Positions 7,095 to 14,175 of a stretch of DNA of 14,175 bases are shown in pieces. The position numbers and the translations under genes are program-made. The notes beneath the pieces are model-generated. The model ran no database searches and had not been told where the DNA came from. It saw only the letters and a program-made list of their open reading frames with translations. Numbering within the stretch: the stretch's first letter is position 1; the number at the start of each line of letters is the position of its first letter. Source of the stretch: an uncultured Methylococcaceae bacterium (GTDB lineage Bacteria > Pseudomonadota > Gammaproteobacteria > Methylococcales > Methylomonadaceae); assembly GCA_903903365.1 (NCBI GenBank), contig CAIUYS010000100.1, positions 1-14,175 of the forward strand, given 5' to 3'.

Positions 7095-9816
7095 CAGCGA
7101 GTTGCGGCGATGCTTCGTCTACAGGCAGCATAAAAAAGAATTGTGCTCCCCCGCCATGCCGATTAACGACACCGATAACGCCACCATGCGCAATAACGAT
7201 AGCCTTGCAAATCGCCAAGCCAAGACCAACGCCACTTTGCGACCCTTCCCGTTGTACCTGATAAAATTTATCGAATAGTTTTTCCTCTGATCCCGCTGGT
7301 ATTCCAGACCCACGATCAGCGACGGTTACTTTTAGTATCTGAGTGGAAAGCTCAGCGATGATGTCAATGGGACTGCCACCTGGAGTATATTTACAGGCAT
7401 TGTCCAGCAGATTGATTAGCACCTGCTCGATGAGTACCGCATCAAGCCTTACCCAACAAAGACCATCCGGCAACCGTGTGTTGACAATACGTCCTTCAAG
7501 TCGTTTGTGCATTCGCGTCAAAGCGCCGCCTATAATTTCATCCAGTGGATACCATTGCAGGTTCAACGATGCTTGCCCGCCTTCCAGTCGTGCCATATCC
7601 AGAATATTGTTTGCCAGATTTGACATGCGTAGCGCTTCATCGTAAAGGGTATGACTCAATTCTTGTCGATCAGTCGCGCTAAGACGGGCATCCTCTTCCA
7701 CCAAGGTACTGGCTGCGCCGACGATAACTGACAAAGGCGTGCGTAAATCATGGGAAATGGCGCTAAGCAAGGAATTGCGCAGGGTTTCTGATTCCATACG
7801 TAATTGCGTTTGTTGTGCCTCTTCGGCAAAATGCACGCGTTCAATGGCTTGAGCAATCTGGCTAAGAAAGGTATCCAATAGCCGACGCTGTTCAGGTAGA
7901 AACACGCGTCGCAGGTTTGCGGCACGTAAAGCCAGCACGCCGATAACGCCACGAAATCCGGATAGCGGGAAATATACTGCGCTGGCTCCGGGTAAGGTAT
8001 CGGTGCCTTGTCCGGCAATCCGGGCATGGTCAAAAACCCACTGCGCAACACCTAAATCAGCAGCGTGAAGAGATTCCTCTATGGCCGGGTCTTGTGGATA
8101 ATCCAGCCGGTCATCATCGACAGGAAACAACAATACGCTAGTGCCACCGAACTCTTCCTGAATATGACGCACGGCGATTTTAGAAATTTCTGCCAAGTTG
8201 CGACTGGTCGCGAGATCTTTACTTAATGCGTAAAGTACATTGGCTCGGCGCTCCCGATGCGAGGCTATCTTCGCCTGAAAACGTACATTACTGGTTAGAT
8301 GACTGATAATCAACCCCACCAATAACATAATAAAGAAGGTCACTAAATATTGGGCATCCGCCACGGAAAAATTATAAGTCGGTGTTACAAACAGAAAATC
8401 GAAAGCAGCAACGCACAAAATCGAGGTCAGAATGGAGGCTTCACGGCCAACGCGAGCGGCCATAAAAACCACGCCCAGCAAATAAACCATGACCAAGTTA
8501 GCCGACTCAAACTTTCCTGACATTAACCAGGCAAGCAGTGTTGTGCCACTGGTCATCACCAGCGCCCAAGCCCAACTTAACCAGTGTCGCTTAACGCGCT
8601 CCCATGGATACCCGGGGCGTCGTACGTTAGGTTCCGGCATTGGTTTAAGCCGTTTTTGCTCCAGGACACCTTCGCCGCGCGGGCTTCCCAGCAAATAAAT
8701 ATTAATATTGTGGGCTTCGGCAATCAGCTTATCAACGACCGAACCCAGCACCCAGCGCTTCCACCCACGGCGAAAGGGTTTACCCAACATAATTTTAGTA
8801 ACGTTGCGGCTTTTGGCGAGACTCAGGATTTCTTTGCACATATCGGATCCTGACAAGGTTACCGTTTCGGCACCCAACTGTTCGGCAAAACGCAATACGC
8901 GTAATACTTCATCACGACGTTCAGCCGGCAAGCGTTGCAGCTCCGGCGTTTCCACATAAGCCACAATCCAGTGCGCATGAAGGCTCGTAGAAAGTCGCTT
9001 GGCGGCACGTATCAGTCTTTCGGCACCCGAATTGGGGCCCATGCAAACCAAAACCCTGTCATCGACTGGCCAAACATCATGTATCGCGTGGATCTCCCGG
9101 TAGTCTTGCATTTGTGCATCCACCCGGTCAGCGGTGAAGCGTAAGGATAACTCGCGCAAGGCGATGAGATTGCCTTTGCGAAAGAAGCTACGCATCGCCC
9201 GTTCCGCCTGTTGTGGCACATAAACCTTACCTTCCTTAAGCCGTAATAATAATTCATCGGGCGGCAAATCAATCAATTCGACTTCGTCTGCCAACTCGAA
9301 TACCGTATCCGGCACGGTTTCCTTAACCTGCACACCAGTTACCAGATTGACATCATCGTTGAGACTTTCTAAATGCTGAACATTAAGCGTGCTATAAACA
9401 TCAATACCTGCATTCAGCAATTCCTCTACATCCTGCCAGCGTTTGGAATGACGACAACCAGCGGCATTGCTGTGCGCCAATTCGTCCACTAAAACCAGGG
9501 TCGGGCGACGTTTCAAGGTGCCCTCCAAATCAAACTCGCGTTGCACGGTACCCCTGTGTTTAACCAGCTTGGGCGGCAGCACTTCCAAGCCTTGCAACAA
9601 CGCGACAGTTTCTTGCCGGTCGTGGGTTTCTACCAGTCCAACCACTACATCGATACCTTCAGCACGTTTGGCTTGAGCGACCAATAACATCCCGTAGGTT
9701 TTTCCAACACCGGCGGCTGCGCCAAAAAAAATCTTGAGTCGCCCACGTCGTCGTTGGTTTTCTTCACGCTCTACGCGTGCAAGTAATTCGTCAGGGTCTG
9801 GTCGCAAGTCGTTCAT
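7075..9816 (-). CDS. kdpD: Sensor histidine kinase KdpD
   Basis: A 913-residue membrane sensor kinase that controls the Kdp potassium pump in response to low K+ or osmotic stress (E. coli KdpD is 894 residues). In order: N-terminal KdpD domain with Walker A GAAAGVGKT (32-40) and DELAHSN (111-117); a universal-stress-protein-like domain (253-375); four closely spaced membrane helices (about 414-506); a GAF-like domain (530-665); phosphoacceptor H689 in ISHDLRTPL; and an ATPase domain with NLLDNACKYTP, RGSGIP and GVGLGLAICKA. All key motifs are present, so the kinase looks functional. It starts 12 nt after kdpC with only a weak GGA as ribosome site. Its partner gene kdpE, overlapping its 3' end, is broken, so KdpD must signal to a regulator elsewhere, act alone, or be on its way to decay. 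Confidence 0.97.
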   Translation of the reverse strand: MNDLRPDPDELLARVEREENQRRRGRLKIFFGAAAGVGKTYGMLLVAQAKRAEGIDVVVGLVETHDRQETVALLQGLEVLPPKLVKHRGTVQREFDLEGTLKRRPTLVLVDELAHSNAAGCRHSKRWQDVEELLNAGIDVYSTLNVQHLESLNDDVNLVTGVQVKETVPDTVFELADEVELIDLPPDELLLRLKEGKVYVPQQAERAMRSFFRKGNLIALRELSLRFTADRVDAQMQDYREIHAIHDVWPVDDRVLVCMGPNSGAERLIRAAKRLSTSLHAHWIVAYVETPELQRLPAERRDEVLRVLRFAEQLGAETVTLSGSDMCKEILSLAKSRNVTKIMLGKPFRRGWKRWVLGSVVDKLIAEAHNINIYLLGSPRGEGVLEQKRLKPMPEPNVRRPGYPWERVKRHWLSWAWALVMTSGTTLLAWLMSGKFESANLVMVYLLGVVFMAARVGREASILTSILCVAAFDFLFVTPTYNFSVADAQYLVTFFIMLLVGLIISHLTSNVRFQAKIASHRERRANVLYALSKDLATSRNLAEISKIAVRHIQEEFGGTSVLLFPVDDDRLDYPQDPAIEESLHAADLGVAQWVFDHARIAGQGTDTLPGASAVYFPLSGFRGVIGVLALRAANLRRVFLPEQRRLLDTFLSQIAQAIERVHFAEEAQQTQLRMESETLRNSLLSAISHDLRTPLSVIVGAASTLVEEDARLSATDRQELSHTLYDEALRMSNLANNILDMARLEGGQASLNLQWYPLDEIIGGALTRMHKRLEGRIVNTRLPDGLCWVRLDAVLIEQVLINLLDNACKYTPGGSPIDIIAELSTQILKVTVADRGSGIPAGSEEKLFDKFYQVQREGSQSGVGLGLAICKAIVIAHGGVIGVVNRHGGGAQFFFMLPVDEASPQLADELEDK

Positions 9817-9828
9817 GGGTGAGTCCGA

Positions 9829-10407
9829 TTATTGGTAAATACGTTGATCCAGCGCCAAATTTAATTTAAGCACATTAACGCGTGGTTCACCCAAGACTCC
9901 CCATTGCCTGCCTTCTGTATAACGAGCAACTAACTCACTGACACTGTTCGGCGATAAATGCCTGACTCTGGCAACCCGGCTGATTTGATAGCTGGCAGCC
10001 GCAGGGCTGATATGTGGATCAAGTCCACTGGCCGAGGCGGTCACCAAATCTACGGGAATAGCGTCCAACTGACCGGGATCTGCGTCATGTAACGCTTTGA
10101 TGCGGGCTTTTACAGCGTCGATCAGCGCCGGATTGATAGGTCCTTGATTGGAACCGCTGGAGGCACCTCCGTTATAAGCCGTTGGAGACGTCGCAGATGG
10201 TCGCCCCCAAAAATACTCGGGGCGATTAAAGGCTTGTCCGATTAATTCAGAACCCGGCGACTGCTTGTTAGTACCCAGCAAACTGCCGTTTGTCTGGTTA
10301 GGGTATAAGCGTTGTGCGCTGAAGGTGACTGCCAAGGGATAAATCACGCCGGTTAGCACCGTAAAAAACAATAACATCAGTAATGCGGGTTTAATTTGAT
10401 TTGTCAT
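9829..10407 (-). CDS. kdpC: Potassium-transporting ATPase KdpC subunit
   Basis: A 192-residue subunit of the KdpFABC K+ pump, usual length for the family (E. coli about 190). One N-terminal membrane helix (about 7-30, PALLMLLFFTVLTGVIYPLAV) anchors a periplasmic domain with the family motifs GSELIGQAF, EYFWGRPSA, SSGSNQGP and HISPAAA. KdpC stabilises the complex and is thought to raise ATP or K+ affinity. The ATG has a good ribosome site, AAAGGAG (10420-10414), 6 nt upstream, which matters because the gene is separated from kdpB by 217 bp of repeats and cannot rely on translational coupling to it. Confidence 0.97.
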   Translation of the reverse strand: MTNQIKPALLMLLFFTVLTGVIYPLAVTFSAQRLYPNQTNGSLLGTNKQSPGSELIGQAFNRPEYFWGRPSATSPTAYNGGASSGSNQGPINPALIDAVKARIKALHDADPGQLDAIPVDLVTASASGLDPHISPAAASYQISRVARVRHLSPNSVSELVARYTEGRQWGVLGEPRVNVLKLNLALDQRIYQ

Positions 10408-10436
10408 TGATGACTCCTTTATGGTAAGTGTTCAGT

Positions 10437-10514
10437 CCCCCTCTTTGAAAAAGAGGGGTTAGGGGAGATTTTATTAGATAAATCCCCCTCAATCCCCCTT
10501 TTTCAAAGGGGGAG
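10437..10514. repeat. Inverted pair of CCCCTCTTT-type hairpin repeats between kdpB and kdpC
   Basis: First hairpin: CCCCTCTTT (10438-10446) with AAAGAGGGG (10450-10458). Second hairpin: CCCCCTTT (10494-10501) with AAAGGGGG (10505-10512). The two halves are roughly inverted copies, since GTTAGGGGAGATTT in the first is mirrored by AAATCCCCCTCAAT in the second. The unit recurs in degraded form at 221-257. It probably folds strongly in the kdp mRNA. Confidence 0.8.
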
Positions 10515-10538
10515 GTAAATACTTACGCTTTATGTGTT

Positions 10539-10617
10539 GTAGGGTACGCATCACGTACCTTTTTTATATGTTTTCCTGACCGGAACATTTTGTAATGGTG
10601 CGCAATGCGCACCCTAC
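10539..10617. repeat. Paired palindromes in inverted orientation (BIME-like unit)
   Basis: A 21-bp copy at 10539-10559 (GTAGGGT, then the ACGCATCACGT core) and its inverted partner at 10597-10617 (GGTGCGCAATGCGCACC plus CTAC) differ at only 4 of 21 positions. Each is itself a hairpin, GGTACG/CGTACC and GGTGCGCA/TGCGCACC. The paired A-T versus G-C changes keep the stems intact. It lies 7 nt beyond the kdpB stop, the usual place for REP/BIME-type repeats. Confidence 0.8.
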
Positions 10618-10624
10618 TTTTTAA

Positions 10625-12694
10625 TTAGAACGATAACGCGGTTAAGCCAAGATCAATCAATTTAATACCGATAAACGGCACGATCACACCACCGACTCCG
10701 TAGACCAGCAGATTATTACGCAGTAAGGTAGCCGCACTTTGCGGCCTGTAAGTCACACCTTTCAGCGCCAACGGAATCAAGGCGACAATAATTAACGCGT
10801 TAAAAATAACCGCTGAAAGTATCGCATTGGCAGGACTGCTTAGCCCCATGATATTGAGCACCTCAAGTTGCGGATAAATACTGACAAACGCCGCCGGAAC
10901 AATCGCGAAATATTTGGCGATATCATTAGCCAGACTAAAGGTGGTCAAGGCACCGCGCGTCATCAACATTTGTTTGCCGGTTTCAACGATTTCGATCAAC
11001 TTGGTGGGATTGGAATCAAGATCAATCATGTTACAGGCTTCCTTGGCCGCCTGCGTACCCGAATTCATCGCCACCGCCACATCGGCCTGAGCCAAAGCCG
11101 GCGCATCATTGGTACCGTCACCGGTCATCGCCACCAGGCGACCTTCAGCTTGGTGTTGCCGAATCAGCTTAAGCTTGGCTTCCGGAGTCGCCTCGGCTAA
11201 AAAGTCATCGACGCCCGCTTCCGCCGCGATCGCGGCGGCGGTTAAACGGTTATCGCCGGTAATCATAATCGTTTTAATACCCATGCTCCGCAACTCTATA
11301 AAACGTTCCTTAATGCCGCCTTTGACCGTGTCCTTCAGTTCAATAATGCCTAATACCTGTCCACAATCGGCAACCAGCAATGGCGTACTGCCACGGCGTG
11401 CGACAATATCTGAAATCCGTGTCGCTTCCTCTGGAAACTTTACTTGTTGAGATTCCACATAGCCGCGAATAGCATCAACAGCGCCTTTACGAATTTGACG
11501 ATCACCGATATTAACACCGCTCATTCGGGTTTGTGCGCTAAAGGCGACAAACGTTGCATTGAGTTCGGCAATATTGCGTTCCCGAATAGCAAATTTTTGC
11601 TTGGCAAGAATAATAATACTGCGACCTTCCGGTGTTTCATCAGCTAGTGTCGCCAGTTGCGCGGCATCGGCCAATTCTTTTTCAGTGATCAAACCAATCG
11701 GAAAAAATGCCGAGGCTTGACGGTTACCCAAGGTAATCGTTCCGGTTTTATCCAGTAATAACACATCGACATCACCCGCCGCCTCAATGGCTCGGCCCGA
11801 GGTGGCGATAACGTTTTTCTGCATCATGCGGCCAATGCCGGCAACACCGATAGCGGACAGCAAAGCGCCGATGGTGGTAGGAATCAGGCACACCAATAAG
11901 GCCATCAATACGGTAATCGAAACCGGCGTGCCAACTTTGGCGATTTCCACACTATAAAGAGAAAACGGCAGCAGCGTCACCGTGGTCAACAGAAAAATCA
12001 ACGTTAAGGCCACCAGTAAAATGGTCAGGGCGATTTCATTGGGCGTTTTTTGCCGTGCCGCGCTTTCCACCATCGCAATCATGCGATCCAGAAATGCTTC
12101 GCCGGGATTGGCAACGACCCGCACCACCAGCCAGTCGGACAAGACCCGCGTACCGCCGGTGACCGAACTAAAATCTCCGCCCGATTCCCGGATCACCGGC
12201 GCACTTTCACCAGTGATGGCGCTTTCATCGACACTGGCAGCGCCTTCAATGACTTCACCGTCAGCGGGTACAAAGTCGCCGGCTTCAATCAGCAGGAAAT
12301 CGCCGAGCCTGAGTGTTGCACTGGCGACTTTGGCGTAATCATGACTGTAGTGTGGTTCATCCAGTTTCTTCGCCATAATATCGCGCTTGGCACACCGTAA
12401 AGACGCCGCTTGCGCTTTGCTGCGACCTTCGGCGACGCTTTCCGCGAAATTGGCAAACAACACGGTGAACCACAGCCAGAAAGTCACGCTAAACATAAAG
12501 CGAGTGGGTGCATTATCCCCAGAAAGTAATGCCCAAAGCCATAACCCGGTGGTCAGCAAACTGCTGATATAAACTACGAACATGACCGGATTTTTCCATT
12601 GCTTTTGAGGTGCCAGTTTGCGCAAGGCATCACCTAACGAGGCTAATAGAATATGACGGCTAAATAATTGTTGCGTATGGTTGTTAGTGCTCAT
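10625..12694 (-). CDS. kdpB: Potassium-transporting P-type ATPase KdpB
   Basis: A 689-residue catalytic subunit that hydrolyses ATP to drive K+ import through KdpA. Visible motifs: TGES at 161-164 (S164 aligns with the inhibitory phosphorylation site S162 of E. coli), CLIPTTIGALLSAIG in the membrane region (269-283), the phosphorylated aspartate D315 in DKTGTIT, TGDN (479-482), GDGTND (525-530), and D591/K594 in the membrane segment that couples pump and channel. Several helices occur near 37-85, 222-285 and 585-685. Length and motifs are normal, so the protein looks functional. The ATG has AAGGA 9 nt upstream. Repeat-rich gaps of 236 bp before and 217 bp after separate it from kdpA and kdpC, which are usually much closer. 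Confidence 0.98.
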   Translation of the reverse strand: MSTNNHTQQLFSRHILLASLGDALRKLAPQKQWKNPVMFVVYISSLLTTGLWLWALLSGDNAPTRFMFSVTFWLWFTVLFANFAESVAEGRSKAQAASLRCAKRDIMAKKLDEPHYSHDYAKVASATLRLGDFLLIEAGDFVPADGEVIEGAASVDESAITGESAPVIRESGGDFSSVTGGTRVLSDWLVVRVVANPGEAFLDRMIAMVESAARQKTPNEIALTILLVALTLIFLLTTVTLLPFSLYSVEIAKVGTPVSITVLMALLVCLIPTTIGALLSAIGVAGIGRMMQKNVIATSGRAIEAAGDVDVLLLDKTGTITLGNRQASAFFPIGLITEKELADAAQLATLADETPEGRSIIILAKQKFAIRERNIAELNATFVAFSAQTRMSGVNIGDRQIRKGAVDAIRGYVESQQVKFPEEATRISDIVARRGSTPLLVADCGQVLGIIELKDTVKGGIKERFIELRSMGIKTIMITGDNRLTAAAIAAEAGVDDFLAEATPEAKLKLIRQHQAEGRLVAMTGDGTNDAPALAQADVAVAMNSGTQAAKEACNMIDLDSNPTKLIEIVETGKQMLMTRGALTTFSLANDIAKYFAIVPAAFVSIYPQLEVLNIMGLSSPANAILSAVIFNALIIVALIPLALKGVTYRPQSAATLLRNNLLVYGVGGVIVPFIGIKLIDLGLTALSF

Positions 12695-12727
12695 CGACTA
12701 GTTTCCTTATTGGTTAGACACGTAGCC

Positions 12728-12753
12728 GGAATACAAACCTAGGTTTGTACTCC
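12728..12753. repeat. 26-bp palindrome upstream of kdpB
   Basis: ACAAACCTAGGTTTGT forms a perfect 16-bp core, extended to 26 bp by GGAAT and ACTCC with a single G-U-compatible mismatch. It lies 33 nt before the kdpB start codon, so the folded mRNA would sit close to the ribosome site. It may be another member of a dispersed repeat family or an operator. Confidence 0.65.
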
Positions 12754-12799
12754 AATGCGTAATTAATTGGCATTAAAACAGTTGGGTTACCACAAAAAG

Positions 12800-12928
12800 C
12801 GGGACAGATAAATAAAACTGACCTATTGATTCCGGGAGCGCTGAGCCCCAGCTCGGCGTAGTCATTAATCGGTTTGACTATCCCGTGCCGAGCTGGGGCT
12901 CGGCGTTCCCAGAAAGTTATCTGTCCCG
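12800..12928. repeat. 129-bp triple-nested inverted repeat (MITE-like) between kdpA and kdpB
   Basis: Outer arms CGGGACAGATAA (12800-12811) and TTATCTGTCCCG (12917-12928) are perfect. A second pair, 12834-12857 with 12887-12910 (core GAGCCCCAGCTCGGC / GCCGAGCTGGGGCTC), matches at 22 of 24 positions and both differences allow G-U pairing. A third pair, TAGTCA (12859-12864) with TGACTA (12875-12880), closes the loop. It begins 2 nt after the kdpA stop. It has no coding capacity, and the nested terminal repeats suggest a small non-autonomous mobile element. Confidence 0.8.
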
Positions 12929-12930
12929 GC

Positions 12931-14175
12931 TTAGTTGGTGGCTAACAGTTGTAAATGCTCGACCACCGGCCCCAACGCCAAAGCAGGTACGAACGTCAAC
13001 GCACCAACCAACAGCACAATGCCGATTAACAACATCACGAACAACGGCGTATGCGTAGACAAGGTGCCAAGGGTTGTGGGCACGGTCTTTTTTTCCGCCA
13101 AGGAACCCGCAATGGCAAGTACCGGGATAATGATCCCGTAACGCCCGAACAGCATAACGATACCCAACGCAATGTTATAAAACGGAGAATTGGCGCTCAG
13201 TCCGGCAAAAGCACTGCCGTTGTTGCCCGCAGCGGAAGAAAAGGCATAAAGAATTTCGCTAAACCCGTGCGCCCCCGGATTGGCAACGGCTGTTTTTCCT
13301 GCTTCGACCATGATCGCTATCGCCGTTCCGCCCAGAATAAAAAAGGCCGGAATTAAAATAATGATGGCAGCCATTTTTATCTCGAAAGCTTCAATCTTTT
13401 TACCCAGATACTCTGGCGTTCGACCTATCATCAGGCCGGCTACAAATACCGCGATCAGGACAAAAACCAGCATCCCGTAAAGGCCGGAACCGACACCGCC
13501 AAAAATGACTTCACCCAACTGAATTAACCACATCGGAACCAGACCGCCCAGCGGTGTAAAAGAATCGTGCATGGAATTGACCGAACCGTTGGAGGCTGCT
13601 GCGGTTGCTGTCGCCCATAACGCGGAATTGACGATACCAAAACGCGTTTCCTTACCTTCCATGTTGCCGCCGGACTGATCAATACCAACGCTTTGCTCAA
13701 TGCCAAGCGCAGTCAGCGTTGGATTACCGCCTTGCTCATAAGCTACCGTGACAAACACCAAGCTAACCATAACCAGCGTCATCGCCGATAAAATTGCCCA
13801 ACCCTGGCGGGAATCACCGACCATCGTTCCAAAGGTATGACACAAGGCGGCCGGAATCAGCAGCAATGACAGCATTTCCAGAAAGTTGGATAACGGTGTT
13901 GGATTTTCAAAAGGATGCGCCGAATTGGCATTAAAAAAACCGCCGCCGTTCGTACCCAGTTGTTTAATCGCGACTTGCGAAGCGGCAGGCCCCAGTGCCA
14001 AGGTTTGCGTTGTCGTTTCTGTTGCGGTGCCAACCTGCTCAACCAACGGAAGGGTGTGATAAGGTTTGAAGGTTTGTACCACGCCTTGCCCCGCCAACAC
14101 TAACGCCAGAACAAACGAAAGGGGGATAAGAATATATAAAATGCCTCGCGTCAAATCCGTCCAGAAATTACCAAA
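12931..14175 (-). CDS. kdpA: Potassium-transporting ATPase KdpA subunit (partial, 5' end outside the window)
   Basis: The last 414 residues of the K+-binding, channel-like subunit; about 150 N-terminal residues lie beyond the window edge, judging from the 557-residue E. coli protein. Reading continues in frame to base 14175 (FGNFWTDLTRG corresponds to E. coli LGNAWVDLLRI), so a TTG at 14154 is internal and not a start. Filter-loop motifs are present: TNGGGFFNANS (fragment residues 75-85), GGVGSGLYG (226-234) and GNNGSAFAGL (317-326). Many hydrophobic helices and the C-terminal ALTFVPALALGPV match the family. It should be the first large gene of the kdp operon; any kdpF and the promoter are outside. 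A large inverted repeat begins 2 nt after its stop. Confidence 0.97.
   Translation of the reverse strand, partial: FGNFWTDLTRGILYILIPLSFVLALVLAGQGVVQTFKPYHTLPLVEQVGTATETTTQTLALGPAASQVAIKQLGTNGGGFFNANSAHPFENPTPLSNFLEMLSLLLIPAALCHTFGTMVGDSRQGWAILSAMTLVMVSLVFVTVAYEQGGNPTLTALGIEQSVGIDQSGGNMEGKETRFGIVNSALWATATAAASNGSVNSMHDSFTPLGGLVPMWLIQLGEVIFGGVGSGLYGMLVFVLIAVFVAGLMIGRTPEYLGKKIEAFEIKMAAIIILIPAFFILGGTAIAIMVEAGKTAVANPGAHGFSEILYAFSSAAGNNGSAFAGLSANSPFYNIALGIVMLFGRYGIIIPVLAIAGSLAEKKTVPTTLGTLSTHTPLFVMLLIGIVLLVGALTFVPALALGPVVEHLQLLATN

Noticed and set aside
7656..8051. 131-codon open frame on the minus strand inside kdpD, and similar long frames on the plus strand inside kdpB, kdpD and the GGDEF-EAL gene
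   Set aside because: They lie in other frames of well-supported genes and encode low-complexity, unrecognisable peptides.
14152..14154. TTG at 14154 as the start of kdpA
   Set aside because: The KdpA reading frame continues with matching residues to the window edge, so the true start is outside.
1..14175. CRISPR array, tRNA, rRNA, riboswitch or phage attachment site
   Set aside because: No regularly spaced repeats, tRNA-like cloverleaf or integrase gene was seen. A cobalamin riboswitch before the B12-domain operon was considered, but no B12-box-like sequence was found in 6010-6400.

Overview
The window suggests a gammaproteobacterium. The KdpA-E proteins are of the proteobacterial type, and the intergenic repeats (paired CCCCTCTTT/AAAGAGGGG hairpins, GTAGGGTgCGCA palindromes, GCCGAGCTGGGGCTCGGC cruciforms) are of a kind I associate with methanotrophs of the Methylococcales and with repeat-rich aquatic bacteria. 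The genus is a guess. Every convincing gene lies on the minus strand, so the text below follows transcription from right to left.

Right part (about 14175-6937): the high-affinity potassium uptake locus kdpA (5' end outside the window), kdpB, kdpC and kdpD, followed by a broken kdpE. KdpA, KdpB and KdpC carry the filter, P-type ATPase and KdpC motifs expected of a working K+ pump, and KdpD is a complete sensor kinase. Its usual partner KdpE survives only as about 53 codons with a frameshift, ending before the phosphoacceptor aspartate. The gaps kdpA-kdpB (236 bp) and kdpB-kdpC (217 bp) are enlarged by palindromic repeats, including a 129-bp triple-nested inverted repeat that starts 2 nt after the kdpA stop.

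Middle (about 6936-6010): roughly 0.9 kb of AT-rich DNA with no convincing gene. It holds several palindromes, a hairpin followed by a T-run, and a single 18-bp sequence resembling an IS903-type (IS5 family) terminal inverted repeat just upstream of the next operon.

Left part (6009-423): a tightly packed four-gene operon (gaps 17 bp, 9 bp and a 4-bp ATGA overlap). It encodes a small IsdG/ABM-type monooxygenase, a cobalamin-binding-domain protein with the W-x9-E-H signature of B12 photoreceptors but no DNA-binding domain, a soluble PAS histidine kinase, and a large response regulator (REC-PAS-PAS-GGDEF-EAL plus a C-terminal CZB-like zinc-site candidate). The simplest reading is a signalling chain from a tetrapyrrole (B12, possibly light) sensor through the kinase to cyclic-di-GMP turnover. 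This is the most interesting candidate system in the window; its function is inferred from domains and gene order only.

Far left (422-1): non-coding, with one degraded copy of the hairpin repeat and a pair of 20-bp spaced motifs that may be a remnant of an insertion-sequence end.
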